The translations under genes and the position numbers were made by a program. Shown here in pieces: positions 29,323 to 41,525 of a stretch of DNA of 64,000 bases. Source of the stretch: Cydia pomonella (taxonomy: Eukaryota; Arthropoda; Insecta; Lepidoptera; Tortricidae); the NCBI RefSeq assembly GCF_033807575.1, contig NC_084717.1:11967692-12031691 (forward strand), given 5' to 3'. The notes beneath the pieces are model-generated. The model saw only the letters and a program-made list of their open reading frames with translations. It did not search any database and had not been told where the DNA came from. Numbering within the stretch: position 1 is the first letter of the stretch; every line of letters begins with the position of its first letter.

Positions 29323-29394
29323 GGAGAGGAGTTATGAGGTCATTTTTTTTTTATGTTAGCATAGTCAGCACATGAGCAGACGAGCCGCCGGATA

Positions 29395-30060
29395 GGAAGC
29401 GGTCATCGTCGCCCATGAACATAAGCAACACCACAGAAGCCACTTAAGCGTTGCCGACCCTTATGAACCCTAAATACCCGCTCCTTGAAGAATCCCATGT
29501 CGTAGCGCAAAGGAAATACCTCAGGAGGCAAGTCATTCCACATTCCGCACGTTCTAGGAAGAAACGAGCCAGATGCCCGCTTATTCTTGGTGTGCCATGT
29601 ATCTAAGAAGTGAGGATGAGCTTTGCTCCTTTGGCGGGATTTGCGATGATAAAAACGTGACGATGGCACCAATTCAAAAAGTTCTTCGGAGCATTCCCCA
29701 TTTTACAGACGGTAGAACATGCAAAGAGAGCCAACGTCTCTCCGAAGACTAAGAGGTTCTAAGCCGTCAGTAAGTTCAGTTATAATGTCGACACCAAGTA
29801 TCCCGATACTTTTCACCGTACCGAGACCTGTTCAAGGGACGTTTCGATCTTGGGGCGTTTCCACGACCTGTGTAGCAGCTATCGCCAGTGCTGTCATCTG
29901 CAAAGCAATGAATATTGCTAGTTAATTGATATGCAGAAGGAACAGGGTAGGCGATAGTACAGATCCTTGGGGTACGCCAGCGTTTATGGGCTTATAGTCC
30001 GAGCATATTCCGTCAGTGACGACTGAAATGCTACGCCCCGATAGGAAGCTAGTCATCTTT
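29395..30060 (-). pseudogene. Antisense LINE ORF2 remnant (RT C-terminal half)
   Basis: Minus strand from about 30060: FLSGRSISVVTDGICSDYKP, NAGVPQGSVLSPTLFLLHIN, then FADDSTGD near 29905, and the C-terminus RASGSFLPRTCGMWNDLPPE and VFPLRYDMGFFKERVF ending near 29403. Frame breaks and a missing stretch after the catalytic box make it dead. It resembles Jockey-clade proteins. Confidence 0.8.
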
Positions 30061-31793
30061 TTTTTATGGAAAAAAAAAATTGTTCGGTAACCTATCATGT
30101 GTAGTATCAAATGAAAGGTATTTTTAAGCCAATTTTAAATGAGAATAAAAATAATTTTCAAAACATACCAAGTTTGGGCTCCTCCGGATACAATACAGTT
30201 TAATTTTTGTTTCTAAAATATACTTCAAATAATATTTAATATCCTCATATTTAACCCCAAGAATGCAATTTTGAAAATTTTCATTTGGTTTTTTTGTTTT
30301 TAATTTTTCATTATTACAAAGTGTGATACTACCCCTATCGAATTACTCAATACGAATATAATGTCATTCTGGTAAAATAAGAGTATTGAAAATCTAAGCT
30401 TTAAGTAAGAAAAAGGGTTTGATGGGTGTGGGGTGAGCTCGAGGAAAGAGGGGCCGGCGTTAAAGGTGAGTTTTTTTCCGATAATTCTTACATAGACACC
30501 GGACTAAGTAAGTTGACACAGAAGAAGCGGGCCATCCAGTTTTACTAAATAGGTAATTGTTTGATGTTTTATTTTATTTTATATTTAATTGATATAATCA
30601 GACCAAGATAAGTTGACAGCGATTTTGGCAGCCTAGACATTGCAGGTGGTACCTATTTTAAACGTCAAATTTTAAAATGGTGTTGTTTTAAATGATATTA
30701 TGACGTTTACTTAACATTTTACGACGGATTTAAATGGTCTAAGATCAATCGTACCGATTTTCATGCTTTTAACACAATTTGCAGCGTTTTTGGGCATACC
30801 GCTAGCACTACCCGTATTATCCTTATGTGCGGTGTTGAGATGGTCTGTGATGCCGTGCTTATTGAAAAGGACGCATCTCCAAAATTCCAATTTTACTTTT
30901 TAACTGTTTTCAATAGATCTGATTAATGCATCTTAAGAATATTTAAATAAAAAATCTTACTTAATTAGCAATATGCTGTGGGCACTATATTCGGTTTTTG
31001 GCATAGCATCATGTACTTGGTGTCTATGGTTGTACTCGTAACGGGGTAAGAGTAAGACCATCGACAACCTGTCTGACTGTAACATAAGATTGTTAATTTT
31101 TAGCTTTAGCCTAATGGTTATTTTCCTGGGAATATTACCGAGGATTCTCAGTATTCTGCGGAATGTTGTCTTTAACTTAATCGACAATCACGTTATGTTT
31201 CACCACTGTTAATTTCTCTGCGTTCACGGAATGTGGGGAAACAATGAAGTTGCAAGCCAAGATTTAGGTAGTTGTTAATCTGTTCAAAGATATATTATCG
31301 CACTAAGCCATAAAATTTAAAATATGTATGATGATCATGAACGGTGCGACACTAATGATTATACAAGGTGCTCACGAGCCCGAAACATTTAAACCACATA
31401 TTTCTGATGCCATAATAAAGCAAAAAAGTACGATGAATTTAGATCAATTACACCCAAAAAAAATCAAGTACAGGGAAAAATTTGAAATTAATTTCTAAAA
31501 AATTCAATATTCTCAGTGGGCGAGTCTGTCTCGCACTTGTCCAGATATCTTCAAATTGGTATTAACTCTGAAACTAGTCGAATTCGAGAAAGGTTTATAG
31601 AATATTTAATAGGTAGATTTAATAGGTCTTTAATATGTTCAGGAATACACTCTCGGGTTCTTCGTGAGCATGCTGTATACTGCGATGCTATCTTTGCTGC
31701 ACATACGTACATTATGGCTTTCACAACGTGGAATTTTCCAGTTCAAGTATACATTAATCTTTATGAAGTTTACTAACATATGTTGACTTGATG
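30061..31793. other. Unassigned region with a MITE fragment
   Basis: At 30597-30640, CAGACCAAGATAAGTTGACA with GCGATTTTGG matches the right-hand ends of the element at 43553-43672. The rest is AT-rich with no gene recognised. Confidence 0.4.
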
Positions 31794-31821
31794 GTATTGA
31801 AAAGGATATCCTTTTCAATAC
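31794..31821. repeat. Perfect 28-bp palindrome
   Basis: GTATTGAAAAGGAT followed directly by its exact reverse complement ATCCTTTTCAATAC, with no loop. It touches the left end of the next MITE. Confidence 0.85.
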
Positions 31822-32006
31822 TGTCAAGTGGGGTAATTGAGAACAGGAGGGGTGAAATTAGACAAAGGAAATATTCCCTAATCATATGAACGTGGATGAT
31901 ATCAGGGTATTTTTACAGTTTTTAACTAGCTACATTAATAGTAATAAGATTATACTGTCTAAACTCTAGTTACCTGATCTGTCCCCAGTTACTACACTTG
32001 ACGGTA
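31819..32006. mobile_element. MITE with TACYGTCAAGTG ends
   Basis: Left TACTGTCAAGTGGGGTAATT and right AGTTACTACACTTGACGGTA are inverted (with GAACAGG/CCTGATC further in). About 188 bp. Confidence 0.65.
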
Positions 32007-32429
32007 TACTATATTTTGGGCCATTTTGTAACAATTCGTCAAAGAGACTCGTTAATAATTTTAGAACGCTAATGGAATCTAATTAGGTATTCTTATAATG
32101 TATGTATACAATGCAATACCTAATAAACATAAAACACAAGCCTTAAATTGTTCAGGTAGGTCAACATTACGTGAAAAAGAATTTAATTCATGTCCAACCC
32201 CATCGTACGATTTATTACCTACCTATCTATCGCACCAATACAACACATCAGTGCAAGAGAGATGGACTGCGATCGAGTTTACGCAGACGCTAACGTAAAC
32301 GTCAAGTGTCAAATCATGGTATGGCTACTATGGTTACTCAGTCTGTGAGTCAGCCCCATAGATGAAAATGTTATATCATATCCTATTTACTCTCTATATT
32401 ATTTTAAGAGGTAAGAATAGCTTTCTGAA

Positions 32430-32545
32430 TCTAACGGTAATTTTTCTATGAAATTCTATTTAGGAAGAAAAAGTTTTCCAGTAACTAAATCTTAACAAAT
32501 CACTTTGACTTTGATGTCGATCGCTTCAGCATAATATATTCTAGG
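32430..32545 (-). repeat. Dispersed repeat, copy 1 (inverted partner at 42395-42520)
   Basis: AATCTTAACAAATCACTTTG and TTGATGTCGATCGCTTCAGC, then ATAATATATT, recur inverted at 42405-42455. Family unknown. Confidence 0.65.
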
Positions 32546-34283
32546 TTTATAGCCTTCGCTTTTTTTTTTAAATATTTTTTCTTGTTTTGCAAATTTTGAA
32601 AAAAAGGAAAAATAAACCTAGTTTTTCATTGTGTCACTTACATAATAAAAATCATGGAAAATGGAAAATGTTTAGAAGTGGAAAAACTTTTTCTTCTCGT
32701 GTATGGACATCATGTGGTCATCATCTTACTGCTTACGTTGGTATAATTTTATTGCATATAATGATTGAGCCCTGGTTTTGTTGAGTATCTGCCTTCGTAT
32801 TTGTTAATCGAAACTCCATAAATTATAACTTATAGGTCAATAAGTATATCAAAATATCGTTCAAGGTTCGAACATCCATCATCAAAGGAGCCCTTGACCT
32901 TCAATCTGCCAGAACTAAAGGGCAGCTAATGGTTTCTAAATCTACTTAATCTCTGCCCGCCTGTTTGCTGTCATAAATGCCACCATTTACTTTGTCTCTT
33001 AAAGTTTATTTCAGTCGTTTGATGTAGGACTTTGGGGCTAAAGATATAAAGTAGAATTTTTGGTGCACTTGTTTGGCACAATATTAGACAGATCCAACTA
33101 CTGAATGTGTCAGGGACGGAATAGGTATGTATTAGTGAATACTTCTTAATTACTAACATCAAACCGGGTTATTTGACTGCTGTATTTTGGTGTTTTGGTC
33201 CTCGTGTTGTACTGATACTTTGTGAGTCTCACAGTCGGAAGTTCTGGAGGGGACAGTGAAATTCATGCTGCGTAATGTTCGTAGTGCGTGGTAAGGGGAG
33301 CTTAATGCTACTTATGAAACAAAACACGTCGGAGGCAAAAATGTAAATTTCCGTGGGTTCGCATTTTTACACTAATTGATATTTAAAGTGCACCTAACAA
33401 ATTTCAACGTACTCATAAAGTCTTAAAAATTAAGGAAACTGTTTTAATTTAAGGCCAGTGCTACGTAATTCAATGTAACCTCGCCCCATTATACAACAAT
33501 AGCTAATAATGCCAAAACTTATGTTCTAAAATGTTCACACTGCAGTGATACGCTAAATACGTACAAACTGGATTTTTCCTTATAGTTAGCAAGGGGATCT
33601 AGCAGTGCTACGGGAATCCCTGCGATTTCCATGTAAATATAGGTACTTACTATAAACTACTGTAAACAAGCACATTATAGTAGAATTAAGTACCTACGCG
33701 ATGTGGAACATCTCTTCATCGAGTTAAATCACCCTACATAAATTCTCTTCCGTATATCTTCCACTCCAGCCCAGGAGTCGGCAAATTTTAACAAGAATAT
33801 TAAATAACTAAATTAAGAATAAGAATTAGAAGGAGAAAAACATATTTTTGAAGTGTTATACACATCCAGAAAGACACAATTAAGGGGCAAATCTCTACTC
33901 AAAACCTAGGTACTAATAGGCTTGGGCTATCAGTGAGTACCTAATGTGGAAGTACTTCCCCAAAAATATTACATTGTACTGTAACTTATCTCTTTTTAAA
34001 TAAAATACTTGTTTAGCCTATTATGTATAAGTTCTTGTTTTCATATTTTCGGAATTCTATAGGTAAATCATGTTTTCCTCAATTCATCTTCAGAGGTAAA
34101 GAACCTTGTTCCGGTCTCTGAGCATGGTAGGTGGTCTAATTATGCAATTAAATTACGAAATAAGGTAATAATCAATTTGAAGTAGTTTTACCTACTCCCA
34201 CCCCTTATTTGTATTTAGCAATAAAAACATTTTTTCTTGAGATTCGTATTTTAGGCGTCGCCCTACCGACATCGACAGGGGCG
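32546..34283. other. Unassigned AT-rich region
   Basis: No gene, no inverted repeat and no SINE head recognised. Confidence 0.35.
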
Positions 34284-34345
34284 TTAATCATCATCATCAT
34301 CATCATCATCATTTTAGCCTCCAGGCATCCACTGCTGAGCATAGG
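34284..34345 (-). mobile_element. RTE-type LINE 3' end with TGA/ATG trinucleotide tail
   Basis: On the minus strand, GCAGTGGATGCCTGGAGGCT and AAAA lead into a run of ATGATG (34284-34312 on the + strand). Lepidopteran RTE elements end in this style (…CAGCAGTGGG… then (ATG)n), from recall. Confidence 0.55.
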
Positions 34346-35633
34346 CACTTATATTCGTGTATTCCACTTATCCTTATTTTTAATATTAATTAACATAACT
34401 CAAGCATAAATGGATATTTTGATATTCTTTAATTGACACCGTCGTCATCGATTTGAGCGTCAGGAAAAATATTCGAAAATCAGGAATTTAGTCAGGAAAT
34501 TCAAAATCTGTATCTGGTAACCCTAGTCACAGATATCATTTAGACATTAAAACTTGAAAATAGGGATGTTCTTCCAAACATATCCCATTTTGACTACGTT
34601 TGTATGAAAAGACGATTTCGCACGGGTCCTCCACTTCCATCTTAAGGACTTAAAAAAACAAACTGTAGATATATGTCTATGATCTCTCTCTTCCGGTGAT
34701 CAAGGCTAAAAAAACCCCGTGTTAGATATTCATGTGATACGTTACTCATCCATTAAATCTAATCCATTGCGTTTTTCTAATGAATTTCATATTGGCATTT
34801 TTCACGCGCGACGATCAGCGACCATGGCCTACATTCTGTGACAAATAATTCAATTCTTTTGCTTAAACATTACATTCTATTTTTTTCTATCCAGTTCGCG
34901 GTGGTACTCGAGTGGTTCAGGCATATAAATTTTAATCCAGAGGATAATAAATTTATTGGAACTTGACACTGATAATGATAAGTTAGTAACAAAGTTAATA
35001 AGTATTCAATGTGTTGCACTTGTAAGTTGGTATACTTATCTAAATTTATCATTAAATAATGTAATTATAAATGTAAGGAGTTATAGCGGTTTGCACCGAT
35101 GTATTATCGGTACGAGAATAGAGCCGTGGATTGTGTTGCGTGATTGTGTGCTCGGCGACGACTACGACACATTTTTAATTACTACGGAGAAATTAAAGAA
35201 ACTGCAGTGTTTAGTGTAGTGTTCTATCGTGATTAGTGTGATTACGATCATTGATCTAGAGCTTAATTGATGTCAGATCTTTATTTCTTATGTTTCAGTT
35301 CAACATCAAACGGCCCAGTGGCCGTCGGAAATGTTTTGCGATCATTAGGTAGTTTTTTTTCGCCATGGCCTGGGTTTAGCACCACTGCATTCTAGGCATC
35401 CGTTGTTTAAGGGACCTCGTCACGAAAAACGAAAGGAAAGTTTGATGACTCTGTCATAAATCTCAGGAAAGGTGTCGAATATTTAGGTCACTGTAAATAT
35501 GCGGTAGGTGATTGAATAAGAGTACCTATCAAATTGTTGCTTGGAAGTTTCAAACACAGTTATATTGCTCTTACACAAAGGCTATGATTGCCGAATGCTA
35601 CTATAAATATTTTTCTCTAAATTACACATACCT
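34346..35633. other. Unassigned; possible non-coding transcript sequence
   Basis: An 87-codon open frame at 34956-35219 has no domain I recognise. A tRNA-like GGTGGTACTCGAGTGGTTCA near 34900-34920 lacks a B box. A TTATGTTTCAG acceptor-like site at 35288-35298 is followed by GC-richer sequence, but no matching exon chain was found. Confidence 0.3.
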
Positions 35634-35650
35634 AGACGGTAACATAACTT

Positions 35651-35936
35651 CTTCTTTTCTCTTCTTCCATGCGTTGTCCCGGCATTTTGCCAGGGCTCAT
35701 GGGAGCCTGATGGGGTCCGCTTGACAACTAATCCCAAGATTTGGCGTAGGCACTAATTTTTACGAAAGCGACTGCCATCTGCCCTTCCAACCCAGAGGGT
35801 AAACTAGGCCTTGTTGGGATTAGTCCGGTTTCCTCACGATGTTTTCCTTCACCGAAAAGCGACTGGTAAATATCAAATGATATTTCGTACATAAGTTCCG
35901 AAAAACTCATTGGTACGAGCCGGGGTTTGAACCTGA
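35651..35936 (-). mobile_element. 5'-truncated SINE with a 17-bp target duplication
   Basis: AGACGGTAACATAACTT occurs exactly at 35634-35650 and 35937-35953. Between them lies a repeat I recognise as a common lepidopteran SINE (CACCGAAAAGCGACTGGTAA; ACCCAGAGGGTAAACTAGGC). On the minus strand it starts within a B-box-like GGTTCAAACC and ends in a purine-rich GAAGAAGAGAAAAGAAG tail. The tRNA-like head upstream of the B box is missing. Confidence 0.85.
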
Positions 35937-36344
35937 AGACGGTAACATAACTTATTTTAAATTTAATACAGAAGAAATAAATGTTCCAATGCGCACATGT
36001 ATGATAACAGATAATTGTGGAACAATACCTAATCTTTGCTATCAACAGCTTCCTAAGTCCATACGTTAAACAAATGGAATGTGGGGAATCCTCGCGTTAA
36101 ACAAATTTGTTTTATTTCTTAATGGGGAAACCCGTGAGGTACAGGAAACCATCTTTTCGTTCTTAGAATTATTGGCTTTTGATATCTGCGCTGTGTCCAA
36201 TTCACATGTTCAGCGGGATTTTACGATTACAAGTAATATGACAAAGTATTATCAAAATTAGGAAGTATTTAGGAGGAGTATCGTGCTTATGCCGTGGTAA
36301 GTGATTGATGTTTTCTATGTATGAAAGTATTTACCTATATAATA

Positions 36345-36522
36345 GACTTAAATCGACCAGGATATGAACCGTGATTACCTTTTATATTGTATTGTTTATG
36401 AGCTCCCGATATTTCGACGCAGTTACACGCATCTCGTTCACGGGTATTAACTGGGTCAAATTTGTGTAGACCGCGCTCGCGATTAAAGGTAATCACGGTT
36501 CATATCCCGGACGATTTAAGTC
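36345..36522. mobile_element. MITE with GACTTAAATCG ends and TA flanks
   Basis: Left GACTTAAATCGACCAGGATA and right ATCCCGGACGATTTAAGTC are inverted, extended by TGAACCGTGATTACCTTTTA. TA flanks both ends (36343-36344, 36523-36524). The core contains CTCCCGATATTTCGACGCAG, a word common in moth repeats. Confidence 0.75.
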
Positions 36523-36529
36523 TAGTGAA

Positions 36530-37901
36530 ACTAACTGTGAATCATTCAAAACTGTTATATAATACCATGAGTACCTTAAGTATCCACAACAAACCCCATG
36601 TCTGATGATGTTGAAAAGGTATTAAGTGCGGTCTGAAGGACATTAACTCTGTTTTTATTGGGCGACATATTTGTTTACTCGACATAGCCCTTTAGTAAAG
36701 GAAAAAAAAAACATATGGGTTTAGTCGATTTGTGTCAGAATGTCACATATTTAATTATTTTTATTTATTTATGTGCACTATATCTGATCAGGAATTCAAA
36801 TCGATCAAAACGCGCAATTTTCTAACCTAAGTACAATTTTCCGAGTTGAATTTCTAAAACATTCAACTTCTCTTGGTCTCGCCTAGTGTTGGAACCGGGT
36901 CAACTGATGGAAGGCACAACCCCTCTTCTTTCAAATTATGAACCTGTGTAGTTATTTATTATGTGTAAGAATCAACATGAATATGTAAAGAGAAATATGT
37001 TTTATGTTTCTTTTAACCATAAACCGTACATACGCAATCGTAACATAAACATTTCCCTTTTTAGTCGCAGTTCTTAGCTTAACAGTGAATGTAATTGGAC
37101 GTGCTGGTCTCTTAATACAGGTGTGAAACCTGGTTAACAGGGTCATTAAGGGACCTATTCCACTAATATCTGACTCATTTACATACAGTTTCATTAACAG
37201 TGGTAAAATACAGGTTATTTCAGTTACACAGGTGTGATTTTTGTATAAATTCTTTAACAATTATAATAAAAAGACAAATAAAGGACAAATAGTAAAATCT
37301 AATTCTGAATGATCCTACAAAAGATAGATTTTGTTACATTAAAATCGACTCGGACTTCATTGCCTGTTTTTCGACATTTTAAAGGAAACTTACTAAATAA
37401 AGTTCGGACAATAGCGAAACCGTTGGAGTTTTTGGGCAATATTTTGTCAAAATTAACTCAATTAAATAAGGCAAAAACAACTAAACAAAACGGAAGATGA
37501 TCTACAATTAACTCTGAATCAGAGAGGTAATAAATTGACGTTATCTCAGATACATAGGTCTACGCTAAAATTCAAAGCAAATCAAAGGTATTTTTTTAAA
37601 TAGTATAGTCACAGTAAAAGAGGTAAAATACACTTGCTACCTCAATTATAGAGGTAATTATGACGATACAGATATAGTGGTCTATTTTCGGGTTGTCGGG
37701 ACCTCCGCATGAGATCCAGTTATGGGGGTTTATCAATGATCCAGGTCGTACTTGGCCAGGTTTTACTGTATTACATTTTTACGGATGCTATGTTACTTCC
37801 AGCTTCGAGGTAATTTGTGTAATTAGGTACCTACATAAAAACCCTAAATTCGTTATGGGTAGTGTTGGAAGGTTAATTAAACTCAAGCTTACTCTGGTAT
37901 A
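36530..37901. other. Unassigned AT-rich region
   Basis: Short open frames only (for example 36952-37260 minus, 102 codons) with no recognisable domain. No structured repeat recognised. Confidence 0.35.
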
Positions 37902-38299
37902 ACTAGTATGACCCAAGCCTTTTGGGTAAAGCCCAAAAAATTAAACAACATAAATATGTATTCGGCGTTTACCCGTACACATCTAGGTCTAACCAACATT
38001 GGCTGGGTACTGTCAGGTGTTGCATCATCACTTCTGACATTAACCTCCCAGAGTAGTGTTGGGTAGACCTATATAAATACTACGGGTCAGTGTTGGCCGA
38101 ACGTTAATTGCAATTAACCATTTACCATTATAAATTGAACCGTAACCGTAACGGACGGTTACAATTTACGGTTCAATTTATAATGGTTAATGGCCAATAA
38201 TTTTCGTTTCGGCCAACACTGCTACGGGTAAACGCCGAGTACAAATTACAGTTGATTTAATTTTCGGGCTTTACCCAAAACGCTTGTGTAATACTAGGT
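37902..38299. mobile_element. Outer MITE hosting a nested hAT MITE
   Basis: Left ACTAGTATGACCCAAGC with TTTTGGGTAAAGCCC pairs with right GGGCTTTACCCAAAACGCTT with ATACTAGG. The inner arms GGCGTTTACCCGTA and TACGGGTAAACGCC also pair. The right half is interrupted at 38080-38229. Confidence 0.75.
38088..38221. mobile_element. hAT-type MITE, 134 bp, CTACGGGT target duplication
   Basis: Ends CAGTGTTGGCCGAA and TTTCGGCCAACACTG; 8-bp CTACGGGT on both sides (38080-38087, 38222-38229). The arms (TTAACCATTTACCATTATAA and partner) fold over almost the whole length. Confidence 0.9.
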
Positions 38300-38769
38300 A
38301 TACCCAGCTAAACTTAAGTTTAATTAAACTTTTAACATTACTCGTAACATACTCGTAAACACTTATCTATAATTCGTTTTAGCGTAGGTACCACAACGAA
38401 ATATTGCAAGACATTGGCAGAATTATAAATTACTTTTATTGACCATAACTTCAATAATCTTTAGCATGAATGTATAAAAACCGTAGCAAATGTATAGCTG
38501 GTCTAACAGTAAGTTCGTATGTTTATGTTTACATTGAACTAGTAACATTCAAGTAAAGGTTTGCGGAGTGAGCGGTAAAGGCGTGTCCACACAACCAGGT
38601 TAGCAATGTTCAAAGTAATAAATATAATTTGTTATATAGTATAAAGCGTAGTGCACATTAATCTAAAACAAGCTTTCGGCTGTGCGTATGGTGGTAATGT
38701 TTTTACAAGCTTTTATTTAACTTGCAATGTACCTATGTACTCGTATGTATGTACGGATCAAATCTTGCA

Positions 38770-38945
38770 AGTTAAATTAGACCCACTTCCCGGATTCCGA
38801 CGAAGCTGAAAATTTGCATACATATGTAAGTCGGGTGACAATGGAATATTATGGTACCATCGAGCCGATCTGATGATGGAGACAGGAGGTGGCCATAGGA
38901 ACTCTGTGATAAAACAACGCAACCTAATTGTGTATGGGGGTTTTA
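38770..38945. repeat. Dispersed lepidopteran repeat (TCCGACGAAGCTGAAAATTT)
   Basis: The stretch from CCCACTTCCCGGATTCCGAC to AACAACGCAACCTAATTGTG matches, from recall, a widespread moth repeat. No TIRs seen in this fragment. Confidence 0.5.
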
Positions 38946-40201
38946 GAATTATCTTAATGAGTATTAGTTGCCTGTGGAAAGAGAAGTAAAGTCAGCGATA
39001 AAAGCTTGTACCAAAAATTGTTTTTTTTTGGCAAAAACTTATATATTTATATGAATATTTCTTTGGTGTGCTCTGCCGCCTAAATCGCTTGATGGATTTT
39101 AGCATACATTCGTTTCCGCTTTGGCAGCGATATCCATTATTCATACACCTGTGGTGCTTCTTCTCGCATGGTTACTCTGAACTAAGACTACTACAACAAT
39201 CGACGTACTTGCAGGTACTCTGACCTAACCAGTTCTTTACGATATGCGTCCTCTTTAACGGCCTCAACCCAAGTGAACGAGCCTGTCCAACATATTCCGT
39301 GTCCCCACCACTTGCTAAAACTACCGTGTTGCCAACTACCGTACCGTTACCGTATAATGTTGTTTTCCCAACTACCCCGATATTAATCGGGGTAACATAA
39401 TAATGTTGTCACAGTATAATTATTATTTAACTGCTATCTTAAATGTAATCATAAATAAATCATGACACACCTATTCAATTCGATAAGAATAACATTGCTT
39501 CTTTATGTGTTACATTTTTGCAGCTATGATATTAAAATTAGTAATAGGGTTCCGATTGTCACCCCTTGGGAACAGACCATTAATTATAAAGTCCTGTGGA
39601 TAGACATAGGCTAACTACCTATATTTTTGGCTACCTTCTTGTAGTAGTTAGTAGTATATAAATGTGTACTTATACCAGAAAACGATTGTACGTAGTATAC
39701 GATACCGGGGTATTTTAATGGTCCTTTCATTATAAGCTAAGCAGTCTCTATTTGACTTTTTTAAGCACAATACTTCTAACACTTTCACTAAGTGCGAGTC
39801 ACAATAGAACTGTTATTGACGCGTCCGGTGTCCGAGCTGTGTCAAAAGGTCAGGCCAACATCTAACTGAAATCGTGGTACTGACAATAACTAAAAACTAT
39901 GATTAAAAATTCAGCTGCTAGAGATAAATGGTATATTTTAAAAATAGAACTGAGGGCATAATAATATTCAACTTCATTAAACGCAGTCTTACACTAATCT
40001 GCAGGCTTATCTTTGATGCTGAGAATGACTTAATCCTACTAGACTAATATATAATGTCATAGTTTGTATGTTTGGATATTTGGATGTCTGTTCGTCGATC
40101 ATGCAAACTTTGTAAAAATAATGAAATAAATGCATATGTATTTGTAAATTTCAATTAACTCTCATCCCAGATAATTGACAACATATTTTGCCACGAATAA
40201 T

Positions 40202-40283
40202 AAGTCTCTGGCAGTTTAGGTGTATAAGGGCATAAGTGTTACGTGGAACTTACACCCCTTTACACCTGCGCTGCCAGAGACTT
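40202..40283. mobile_element. Short MITE with AAGTCTCTGGCAG ends
   Basis: Left AAGTCTCTGGCAG and right CTGCCAGAGACTT are exact inverses; TTAGGTGTATAAGGG also pairs imperfectly with CCCCTTTACACCTG. 82 bp. Confidence 0.75.
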
Positions 40284-40455
40284 GTACCCTTTTTCACTAG
40301 GGCCACAGATAATTGTTTTTTGGAATAGTATCTATATTATTTTAGAAAAACCTCTTGAAAACTTGAGGTTTTGTAGGTATATCCTATGTATGTCTGTTTT
40401 ATTAAAGTCCTGTTTAGCATCTTAAAGCCCATTGAACCGATCCTTCATCGGCGTT

Positions 40456-40646
40456 GTTATTAAAAAGTGTACGTAGCATACGTCAGTCAGTACACACACC
40501 GAATTTCCGTCCAGTGTGCCCGCGGCACTACCCTCTTACTGCACTATCTCGATTCACTTATCTGCGAGTATAGTCGCTCGAAGCAACTCGCGGTAGTCAC
40601 TCGCTTCGGTCGGTAGTGAATGAAAGTGCCCTTTGGATTGCTGCAG
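40456..40646 (+). promoter_or_regulatory. Candidate promoter and first exon of an unidentified gene
   Basis: A TTATTAAAA element near 40456 lies about 28 bp before the initiator-like TCAGTCAGT (40483-40491). This is followed by about 150 bp of locally GC-rich sequence and a strong donor CTGCAG|GTAAGA at 40647. An ATG at 40620 would give MKVPFGLLQ before the donor, which could open a signal peptide. There is no matching downstream exon in the window. Entirely inferential. Confidence 0.25.
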
Positions 40647-41412
40647 GTAAGACTGTGATGTGATAACGGTGTTCTATGTCCGCTCGTTTGTTTTTAACGG
40701 ACTCTTTTTGTTTGAGTCGTACGGTCACGCTTGTTTTGGTTGCGCTTTCCCGGTTTCAGATGTTCTGTTGTTTTGTGACTTTTTTGCAATTTATTTTTAC
40801 TTATATGGCTGTAAATATGCGGTTCGACAAATCATGAAATATTGTTTTAGATAGGAAGAAAACTATATCTACCATGTGTCATTGGGTTAGTTGTAGTTGA
40901 GATCAACAATAATCACATTGGCTATAAATTCATATAAACATACGTGAGTAATAACGAAATGACTGCGTAGACTGATAGGTACGTATGTAAAAAAATAAAA
41001 TCCTGTGCTTAAGGTGGTATACGTATTCACTTAAACTTATCTCTAATAGTGAATCCCAAAAAGCCGCAATTTTCGTTATCTAATACCTACTTAGATTATT
41101 TCACAAAAGCACCATTAAATAATAATTGTAAGTTTTCTCCGCAGATAATACATAAGTATAGTTTATAAACACTACTTCTATTTTGATGCAAATCGTCCTC
41201 AGTATTCGTACATTTCCACCACAAGAATGCATTCCTCGTGTAAATAAATTCCTTGTAGATACGACTTATTGTTGCAGTTGTGACCTGCATTTGAATTTGA
41301 CATTTGCATGGAGGAAACGTTGTTTACGCGCGAATGTGATTCCGCGATATGCAAACTACTGTTTTATTTCCATTCTCACGTCAATACTTAAACGTAAGCA
41401 CCGGAGGGCGTA

Positions 41413-41525
41413 CCGCAAACACCGAAGTTCGCAAATTGCGGGCATTTTTCTCTTTTACTCCAATTAAGGCGTACTTAGAGTGACCGAGAAAGATGCCCGC
41501 AATTTCCGAACTTTGGTGTTCGCGT
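41413..41525. mobile_element. MITE with CGCAAACACCGAAGTTCG ends
   Basis: Left CGCAAACACCGAAGTTCGCA with AATTGCGGGCAT pairs with right ATGCCCGCAATTTCCGAACT with TTGGTGTTCGCG. A left-arm-like fragment is at about 472-510. Confidence 0.75.

Noticed and set aside
34900..34960. tRNA-like GGTGGTACTCGAGTGGTTCA as a SINE or tRNA
   Set aside because: No B box at the expected distance; the match is only to the A-box half.
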